The position numbers and the translations under genes were made by a program. 64,000 bases of DNA from Gemmatimonadota bacterium (GTDB lineage Bacteria; Gemmatimonadota; Gemmatimonadetes; Longimicrobiales; Gaopeijiaceae): NCBI GenBank assembly GCA_041390105.1, contig JAWKQO010000001.1, positions 1,056,001 through 1,120,000 on the forward strand, read 5' to 3'. The notes beneath the pieces were generated by a model. The model was not told the origin of the DNA, searched no databases, and was given only the letters and a program-made list of their open reading frames with translations. Below are positions 58,301-64,000 of the stretch, one piece after another (within the stretch, counting starts at the first letter, position 1; each line of letters starts with the position of its first letter).

Positions 58301-60166
58301 TCAGCCGGCCTGGGCGGGGGGAGTCGAGGCCCGGGCTTCGGGAGTGGCCCAGCCGCCGGCCAACCACTCGTCGCCGGAGCGGAACTCCAGGCTGGCCACC
58401 TCCACGCTCAAGCCGGCCTGGGCCGCGGCCCGCACCAGGTTGCGCACTTGATCGTCGGGCGTATTGGGGAGCGAGAAAATGACGTGCTGGGCCCCGTAGA
58501 GGCGGGCGATGGCAGGGAGCCTGGAGACGGGCCCCAGCACCCGCACCCCACCGATGAGGCTGCGGTGCGCCTTGGGGTCGTCGTCGGCGAACCCGATCAC
58601 GTTGTAGCTCCGGTCGGTCCGACGCTGCAGCGAACGATACACGGGGAGCACGGCGTCCGCCGTGCCGGCGATCAAGGTGCGCCGGCCTTCCCGCGCCCAG
58701 CGGTCGAGGACGGTGACCTCTCCCAAGGCACGCACGCCCAACCGGGTGAAGCCGAAGAAGAGCAACGAGAGAACGCCCTCGAGCACGATCACGCTGCGTG
58801 GGAACGATGGAGCCTTGAGCAGGAACAGGACCGCGGTGAACAGGAGCGACCCGATCAGGACGGCGGCCACCAGACGCAGCGCGTCGCGCGCGAGCCCGAA
58901 GTGCCACTGCGTTTCGTAGATGCCCATGAGCAGCGCCAGCCCCACCCGGAATGCGATCAAGTACGGGAGCGCCAGTGCGAGGTTGCCGAGCTGGTCCGGA
59001 GAGATCTGGCCGTCGAAGCGCAGCAGGAACGCCAGGTAGAGGGCGGCGAACACCAGAACCACGTCGCCCGCTAGCGCCACGATGCGGATAACCCAGCGAT
59101 GCCAGGCCGAGCCCTCCCAGCCGGCCGCCACCCGCTCGACCTGGAACTCCTCGTAGTTCTCGTGCACGCGGGCCTGATAGAGGAACGCCCCCAGGTACAT
59201 GAGAACGATGAGGAAGAGCGAGGCCCCCGCGGCGTATTCCAGCGGAGAGAGCCGGAGCACGAGCAGGCCCAGCGTCCCTCCCGCCGCCGAAAGCACATAG
59301 ACGGCCAGCAAGGCCCTCCCTCGCGAGAGCCCATGCGCGATCAAGCGGTAGTTGATGTGGTCGGCTTTGCCGCGGCTGACGGGGATCCCCGACAACTTGC
59401 GTGTGACGGTGACGAAGGTCGTGTTGAAGATCGGCACGGCCAGCAGCAGCGTAGGCGCCAGGACGGTGAACGTAAGGTTGGTGAGCCCTCTCCAGCTTCC
59501 TCCGATGGCGAGGCCCGCCAGCAGGAACCCGAGGAACATCGAGCCCGAGTCGCCGAGGAAGATGCGGGCGGGAGGGAGGTTGTAACGGAGAAACCCGAGG
59601 CAAGCCCCCGCCACGATCCAGGAGAAGAGCGCTGCCTCCGGGCGGTCGGTCATCCCCGCGAACAGAGCCACGAACACGGACGCTACCGCGGCGACGCCGG
59701 GCAGCATGCCGTCCATGTTGTCCACGAGGTTGAACGCGTTGGTCACTCCCACGAACCAGAGGAGCGTCAAGGGAACCGCCAACCACTCCAGCCGCGACCC
59801 CAGCGGGAAGGTCACGCCCAACACCACCATGGCCGTCGCCGCCGTGAGTTGGATCAACAGCTTCATGCGGGGTAGCAACAGGCGTACGTCGTCCCAGACC
59901 CCGGCGAAGAACAGCAAGCTGGCACCCAGGAAGACCGTGGCCACCTCGGCCACGTCCGTGCCCGTTCCGCCCAGCGCGGTCAGCACGCTGCCCACGACGA
60001 GCCAGATCGCGATGCCGCCACCTACGGGGACCGGGGTGGGATGATTGGGATCGGGTGCGGACACCAGGCCGAGCCGCGGCAAGAGGCGAACGGCAACGGC
60101 GGTCAGGACGAACGTGCCGAGTGCCGCCACGCCCGTCGCGACCAGCGTCTGCAGCAGTGGAGTCAC
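58301..60166 (-). CDS. WecA/MraY-family transferase fused to CapD-type N-terminal module
   Basis: A 621-residue polytopic membrane protein. Residues 1-330 are a polyprenyl-phosphate N-acetylhexosamine-1-phosphate transferase: WDD (91-93), NAFNLVDNMDGM (143-154), RIFLGDSGS (201-209). The usual His motif region reads DHINYRLIAHGLS (269-281) instead of HxHHR. Residues about 355-480 are further membrane segments and about 490-590 a Rossmann domain (RTLIAGTADAV, NVIGFADDDP, GGVRVLGP, HVIFSLPN) as in the N-terminal part of CapD/PglF-type proteins. The catalytic SDR domain that normally follows is absent. GTG at 60166 overlaps the SDR gene (GTGA). Priming of a surface glycan is likely; the second module may be regulatory. 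Confidence 0.85.
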   Translation of the reverse strand: MTPLLQTLVATGVAALGTFVLTAVAVRLLPRLGLVSAPDPNHPTPVPVGGGIAIWLVVGSVLTALGGTGTDVAEVATVFLGASLLFFAGVWDDVRLLLPRMKLLIQLTAATAMVVLGVTFPLGSRLEWLAVPLTLLWFVGVTNAFNLVDNMDGMLPGVAAVASVFVALFAGMTDRPEAALFSWIVAGACLGFLRYNLPPARIFLGDSGSMFLGFLLAGLAIGGSWRGLTNLTFTVLAPTLLLAVPIFNTTFVTVTRKLSGIPVSRGKADHINYRLIAHGLSRGRALLAVYVLSAAGGTLGLLVLRLSPLEYAAGASLFLIVLMYLGAFLYQARVHENYEEFQVERVAAGWEGSAWHRWVIRIVALAGDVVLVFAALYLAFLLRFDGQISPDQLGNLALALPYLIAFRVGLALLMGIYETQWHFGLARDALRLVAAVLIGSLLFTAVLFLLKAPSFPRSVIVLEGVLSLLFFGFTRLGVRALGEVTVLDRWAREGRRTLIAGTADAVLPVYRSLQRRTDRSYNVIGFADDDPKAHRSLIGGVRVLGPVSRLPAIARLYGAQHVIFSLPNTPDDQVRNLVRAAAQAGLSVEVASLEFRSGDEWLAGGWATPEARASTPPAQAG

Positions 60167-61179
60167 GCTCCGGCGGCTCCCGCCCCGTCGAGGGCCGGAT
60201 CGAGCAGCTCGCGGTGTTCCCGCACCCATTCCGCAGTGCGCAACACGGCGTCGTCGAGCTCGATGCCGGGCCGGAACCCGAGCAGGTCTGTCGCTTTGCG
60301 CAGCCGGGGCACCCGTACGTCGATGTCGGAGAAGTCGATCTCCACGAACTTCACCTTGGAGGGCGAATCCAGGAGCCGCACCACGCGCTGCGCCAGATCG
60401 TAGATCGTGAGCGTGTTGCGTGGATTCCCCAGATTGAAGGTCTCGCCCACCGCCTCGGGCATGTGCATCACCCGCAGCAGCCCGTCCACGAAATCGTCGA
60501 TGTAGCACCAGGAGCGGATCTGGGTACCGTCGCCGTGCACCTCCAGGTCTTCGCCCCGTAGCGCGGCCAGGATGAAGCGCAGCATGGCGTGATCCCCGAG
60601 ACGGAGCCGGCCGAACACGTTGAACGGCCGCACGATCGCCGTGGGCATGCCGAGCTCGCGGTGATAGGTATGCACCAGATGCTCGCCGGCCAGCTTGGCG
60701 ATCGAGTACGTCCAGCGGGCTTCGCTGACTGGACCGATGGTCGAGGGGGTGTCTTCACCGGCCCGGAAGGCGCTCATCCCGAACACTTCGCTGGTGGAGA
60801 AGTAGACCACCCGCTCGAGGTCACGTCGTCCCTCGAGGGCACGCAGCAGGTTGGACGTCCCGATGAAGTTGATCTCGATGGTGTCCCTTCCCCTGGACAG
60901 CACGTTCTTGACGCCCACCACAGCGGCCAGGTGCACCACCGAGGTAACGCCGTCGACGGCCTGCCGCAGCGCATCGGCATCCATCACGTCGCCGACGGTC
61001 ACCTCCAGATTGGGGTGTCCCCAGGCTCGGCTGAGCGAGGCACTGCTCCCCTCGAAGTCGAGGTCGAAGAGGCGCACCTGGTTGCGCTCCACGAGCCGCT
61101 CCGCGAGCGCAGCTCCGATGAAGCCGGCGCCGCCCGTGATGAGAATGCGGCGCCCTTCGATGGTGGGGGTCGGAGTCAC
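60163..61179 (-). CDS. Extended SDR: UDP-sugar decarboxylase/dehydratase-like
   Basis: A 338-residue NAD-dependent SDR. GGAGFIGAALAERL (16-29), STSEVFG (128-134), catalytic Tyr158-x3-Lys162 (YSIAK), RPFNVFGRLRLGDH (184-197). The Ser-Glu in TSEVFG and the segment FSDIDVRVP (283-291) resemble the ArnA dehydrogenase/UDP-xylose synthase (oxidative decarboxylation) and LegB-type dehydratases more than GalE. With a DegT aminotransferase next door, an ArnA-ArnB or LegB-LegC type amino-sugar route is possible. GTG at 61179 overlaps the aminotransferase stop (GTGA). Confidence 0.85.
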   Translation of the reverse strand: MTPTPTIEGRRILITGGAGFIGAALAERLVERNQVRLFDLDFEGSSASLSRAWGHPNLEVTVGDVMDADALRQAVDGVTSVVHLAAVVGVKNVLSRGRDTIEINFIGTSNLLRALEGRRDLERVVYFSTSEVFGMSAFRAGEDTPSTIGPVSEARWTYSIAKLAGEHLVHTYHRELGMPTAIVRPFNVFGRLRLGDHAMLRFILAALRGEDLEVHGDGTQIRSWCYIDDFVDGLLRVMHMPEAVGETFNLGNPRNTLTIYDLAQRVVRLLDSPSKVKFVEIDFSDIDVRVPRLRKATDLLGFRPGIELDDAVLRTAEWVREHRELLDPALDGAGAAGA

Positions 61180-62294
61180 GGGGATTTCAATCCTCGAATG
61201 GAGTCGATGAACGCGTCGATGACGAACGACTGCTCGTCTTCGGTGAGCTCGGGGAAGATGGGGAGCGACAAGGCCGTTTCGGCGAAGCGCGTTGCGTTGG
61301 GGAAGTGGCCGGCATCCTCGGCCAGGTGAGCGAACACGCCTTGTCCATGGAGCGGCGGGTAGTAGAGCCGGTTGCCGACCCCTCGCTCGCTCAGGGACGC
61401 GCGCACGGTGTCCCGGTGTCGAGACCCCGATGCTCCCTCCACGCGCAACGTGTAGAGCTGGTAGTTCGCGTCCTCCGCCTGGCGCTCGTGGGGCACCACT
61501 ACGTCCGGCAGGACGTGAAAGGCGTGACTGTAGCGTCCGGCAATCTGCCTACGCCGCCTCACCGCCTCCGGCAGCCGCTCCAGCTGCACGAGCCCGATGG
61601 CGCCCATCATCTCGGGCATGCGGAAATTGAAGCCCAGCTCGGTCCACTCGAACTTGCCCGTGTCCCCGAAGTTGCGGAAACGACGGCAGCGCTCGGCCAG
61701 GGCGGCGTCGTCGGTGACGATCATTCCGCCCTCCCCGGTGGTCATCGGCTTGGAGGGAGTGAACGAGAAGATCCCGATCCGTCCGAGGGTTCCGGTGCAC
61801 CGCCCGCCCTGATAACGGGCCAGATGGGACTCGGCCGCGTCCTCCAGGACGGGGATCCCATGGCGCTCGGCGATCTCGAGGATCGGCCCCATCTCGGCGC
61901 TGTGCCCCGCGTAGTGCACCGGCACGATCGCGCGCGTTCGCGGTCCGATGCAGCGCTCCAAATCGGAGGGATCGAGACCGTAGGTGCGCATCTCGATGTC
62001 GGCGAGCACGGGCCGCGCACCCAGAAAGAGGGCCGCGGAGGCGGTCGAGACGAACGTCATGTCCGGGCATACGACCTCGTCGCCCGCGCCGACACCCAGC
62101 GCGCCCATCGCCACGAGCAACGCGCTCGATCCGGAGTTCACCGCGATCGCGTGCTCCGCCCCGATCAAGGCAGCGAAGCGAGCCTCGAACTCCGCGACCG
62201 CGGCCCCTTGGATCAGCCAGCGGGATGCGACCACCTCGCGGGCAGCCTCGGCTTCCTCCGGTCCCATCCAGGGACGGGCCAACGGCACGCGCAT
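61176..62294 (-). CDS. DegT/DnrJ/EryC1/StrS aminotransferase
   Basis: PLP-dependent sugar aminotransferase, 372 residues. PLP-binding motif elements: VNSGSSALLVAMGALGVGAGDEV, DAAESHL (Asp152), and the Schiff-base Lys182 in SFTPSKPMTTGEGG. The chain end FVIDAFIDSIRGLKSP is short but complete. ATG at 62294 follows GGAGGGAG; an in-frame GTG at 62351 overlaps the acyltransferase stop (GTGA) and is an alternative. In amino-sugar pathways the enzyme aminates a 4-keto nucleotide sugar; the SDR downstream would supply it. Confidence 0.92.
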   Translation of the reverse strand: MRVPLARPWMGPEEAEAAREVVASRWLIQGAAVAEFEARFAALIGAEHAIAVNSGSSALLVAMGALGVGAGDEVVCPDMTFVSTASAALFLGARPVLADIEMRTYGLDPSDLERCIGPRTRAIVPVHYAGHSAEMGPILEIAERHGIPVLEDAAESHLARYQGGRCTGTLGRIGIFSFTPSKPMTTGEGGMIVTDDAALAERCRRFRNFGDTGKFEWTELGFNFRMPEMMGAIGLVQLERLPEAVRRRRQIAGRYSHAFHVLPDVVVPHERQAEDANYQLYTLRVEGASGSRHRDTVRASLSERGVGNRLYYPPLHGQGVFAHLAEDAGHFPNATRFAETALSLPIFPELTEDEQSFVIDAFIDSIRGLKSP

Positions 62295-62347
62295 TCCGCG
62301 GGCTCCCTCCACGTCCGGACCCACAAGCGACGGTGTGGGGGGCGGTC

Positions 62348-63007
62348 TCACGAGCCCTCCAGGAGGCGCGTCGGAACCCCCACCGCGGTGGCGCCCGCGG
62401 GCACGTCGCGGATCACCACGCCCCCCGCGCCGACCACCGCGCCCCGCCCCACCGTGCGACTCGGGATCACCACCGCTCCCGTACCCAGATACGCCTCCGG
62501 CTCCAAGACGACCCGCCCGGCCAGATCGACTCCGGGCGACAAGTAGCAATAGTCGCCGATCCGGACGTCGTGCGCGACCGTACACCCCGGATTGACCACC
62601 ACGTGCCTGCCCACCTCCACCTCGACCGTGAACGTGCACCCGGCCATCACGAGACTTCCCTCCCCGATCGTGACCCAGGGGGTGAGCTCCACCGACGGGT
62701 GGATGGCCGTCGCCCACCGCACGCCTTTGCGAGTGAAGCTCTCGTCCAGGCGGCGCCGCGCCCCCGGCGAGCCCACGGTGATCAACACCTGGACCTCCGG
62801 AGGAGCCCGGTCCAACCAGTCCACCCCGCCCAGGACGGGAACGCCCAGCACCGTGCTGCCCACCCGCTCGGGGGCGTCGTCCAGGAATCCCAGGACCGTC
62901 CAATGCGGGTCCCGCGCGTGCAGGGCATGAAACACCGAAAGCGCGTCCCGTCCCAGCTCCCCCGCGCCGATCAACACCACGGGTCCTGGCTGCGCCACGG
63001 ACGTCAC
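62348..63007 (-). CDS. NeuD/PglD-type acyltransferase (left-handed beta-helix)
   Basis: A 219-residue protein with an N-terminal Rossmann-like part (VVLIGAGELGRDALSVF, FLDDAPERVGSTVLGVPVLGG) and a C-terminal hexapeptide-repeat helix (TPWVTIGEGSLVMAGCTF, NPGCTVAHDVRIGDYCYLSPGVDLAGRVVLEP, GTGAVVIPSRTVGRGAVVGAGGVVIRDVP). The catalytic His is in NPGCTVAHDV. PglD acetylates a UDP-4-amino sugar; NeuD acts in sialic acid modification. GTG at 63007 overlaps the glycosyltransferase stop (GTGA). Context with the aminotransferase favours a PglD-like role. Confidence 0.88.
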   Translation of the reverse strand: MTSVAQPGPVVLIGAGELGRDALSVFHALHARDPHWTVLGFLDDAPERVGSTVLGVPVLGGVDWLDRAPPEVQVLITVGSPGARRRLDESFTRKGVRWATAIHPSVELTPWVTIGEGSLVMAGCTFTVEVEVGRHVVVNPGCTVAHDVRIGDYCYLSPGVDLAGRVVLEPEAYLGTGAVVIPSRTVGRGAVVGAGGVVIRDVPAGATAVGVPTRLLEGS

Positions 63008-64000
63008 GATGCCCGCTCCGCGGCCAGAACGCCGAGCGGCACACCCCTCTCTCCCCACACCGCCCCGGCGCACGCCTCCAGATAGAGAGAGAGGCGCTCC
63101 GGCCAGGACGGCAGCGCGCGTACCCGCTCGAAGCCCTCGCGGCGCAGCGCCCGTCGGAGGTCGGCGTCGGTCAGCGCCGCGTACAGGGACTGCGCTAACG
63201 CTTCGGCGTCGAAGGGATCGGCGTAGAGCGCGGCTCCACCACAGATGTCACGGGCAAAATCCAGGTCCGAGGTCACGAGCGGCACACCGAAGTGCATGGC
63301 TTCGACGTAGGTCGCCGAGAACGATTCCAGGAACGAGGGGAGCAGCACCACCGCGCTCCCGCGGTACAGGTCCCCCAATCGGTCGTGCGGCACCGCTCCG
63401 ATCCGACGGATGTGGGTCCGAGCCTCCGGCACCTCGACCAGCGCCCGCTCCAGCGGGCCGGTCCACGCCCCGGGAGACTCCGGCACCGTCATGACGATCT
63501 CCCAGTCCGGAAGGGACCGACGGGCCAGCGCTGCGGCGACGTGCGGCACGATCTCCAGGTTCTTCGACGGCTTGGCGTCCCCGATCACGAGGATCCGCAG
63601 TCTATCCGCCATCACGGGCTCCGGTGCCGGCGGTTCATTTTCGAGAAACGTGGAGGGGCCGTTGGGGACGATCTGGAAGCGCTCGCGCGGCAGCCCCCAC
63701 ACGCGGGCCAGGCGCATCGCCATGGTCTCCGTCTGGACGCAGATGCGGCGAGCACGGCGCGCGGCGCGCCGCACATAGCGCTGCCGCCCCCATTCGAAGG
63801 TGCGAAACCCCACGCCGGTGCGCGTCCATAGCGGCGACTCCGGGTAGGCCAGACTCGAGTCGTGCCAGCCCAGCACGCGAGGGGCCTCGGAGCGCAGCGG
63901 ACCCGCTCCCATGGGAGTCAGCACCACATCGGCCGCGAAGGCCCGGGCGCGCCTGGGCAGCGTGACATTCTCCAGCGCCAGGCGATGGAGGAAACCGCGC
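63004..64000 (-). CDS. Glycosyltransferase, GT4-like (5' end outside window)
   Basis: The frame is still open at base 64000, so the start lies outside; visible part 332 codons. The C-terminal GT-B half is clear: LRILVIGDAKPSKNLEIVPHVAAAL, HIRRIGAVPHDRLGDLYRGSAVVLLPSFLESFSATYVEAMHFGVPLVTSDLDFARDICGG. It has the GT4 acceptor/donor pattern EAMHFGVPLV. The N-terminal part of the Rossmann fold is only partly present, and this is a family-level call. It heads the visible part of the polysaccharide cluster, with a GTGA overlap to the acyltransferase. Confidence 0.88.
   Translation of the reverse strand, partial: RGFLHRLALENVTLPRRARAFAADVVLTPMGAGPLRSEAPRVLGWHDSSLAYPESPLWTRTGVGFRTFEWGRQRYVRRAARRARRICVQTETMAMRLARVWGLPRERFQIVPNGPSTFLENEPPAPEPVMADRLRILVIGDAKPSKNLEIVPHVAAALARRSLPDWEIVMTVPESPGAWTGPLERALVEVPEARTHIRRIGAVPHDRLGDLYRGSAVVLLPSFLESFSATYVEAMHFGVPLVTSDLDFARDICGGAALYADPFDAEALAQSLYAALTDADLRRALRREGFERVRALPSWPERLSLYLEACAGAVWGERGVPLGVLAAERAS

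Noticed and set aside
1..64000. CRISPR arrays, insertion sequences, prophage or restriction-modification genes
   Set aside because: None seen: no regularly spaced repeats, no transposase or integrase motif and no att-like direct repeats flanking any gene.

Overview
This 64 kb window is a dense, GC-rich bacterial chromosome segment. About 58 of 60 recognisable genes lie on the minus strand, often overlapping by four bases or less. It looks like a diderm with an outer membrane: LptD, Tol-Pal, Lnt, LolA and TatC are all present. The gene order and families (hrcA directly followed by dnaJ, a LptD_2-type LPS assembly protein, inositol-phosphate synthase next to a CDP-alcohol phosphatidyltransferase, accB-accC beside efp and aroQ) suggest Gemmatimonadota. 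That placement is inference; no phylogeny was run. No rRNA, tRNA, CRISPR array, transposase or prophage gene was seen.

Region by region (minus-strand genes are transcribed toward lower coordinates). 1-0.8 kb: a STAS/HATPase partner-switching pair cut by the window edge. 0.9-10.1 kb: yqeY-mutS2-dnaG-zinc-ribbon protein-recJ-rsmD-coaD-pta, a coupled replication/repair/coenzyme operon. 10.2-10.7 kb: a lone plus-strand orphan. 10.7-17.1 kb: obg-dprA-hemW-hrcA-dnaJ-prmA. 17.1-20.4 kb: an S41 protease, a class 3 type asparaginase and a carboxymuconolactone-decarboxylase-like protein. 20.4-25.6 kb: prfA-prmC-ylbF-phosphatidyltransferase-ino1-tmk, which combines translation termination with phosphatidylinositol-type lipid synthesis. 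25.7-38.4 kb: a long run from a TPR/decapeptide-repeat protein through aroQ, efp, accB, accC, comB, ftsK, lolA, rimO, an outer-membrane barrel candidate, a Gfo/Idh oxidoreductase and lnt.

38.4-40.7 kb: a divergent promoter region and the plus-strand PpiD/SurA-like foldase, ended by a strong bidirectional terminator. 40.7-44.9 kb: an 834-residue TPR/acidic-repeat protein, a polyprenyl synthetase, a DUF4321 protein and tatA. 45.3-46.5 kb: a fibronectin-type lipoprotein. 46.7-52.4 kb: pal-cpoB-nrdR-tatC-lptD behind a plausible sigma70-type promoter. 52.5-56.8 kb: a sugar epimerase heading tolQ-tolR-tonB/tolA-tolB. 57.0-64 kb: a LysM lipid/wall-type secreted protein and a surface-polysaccharide cluster. 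That cluster holds a glycosyltransferase, a NeuD-like acyltransferase, a DegT aminotransferase, an ArnA/LegB-like SDR, and a WecA-type transferase fused to a CapD-type sensor/N-terminal module.

Most of the window is housekeeping. The most unusual items are the WecA-CapD(N) fusion with its amino-sugar cluster, the two repeat-bearing TPR proteins, the ino1/phosphatidyltransferase pair, the asparaginase/CMD overlap, and the 5' leader hairpin of the foldase gene. Nothing here is a clear-cut new defence or mobile system.
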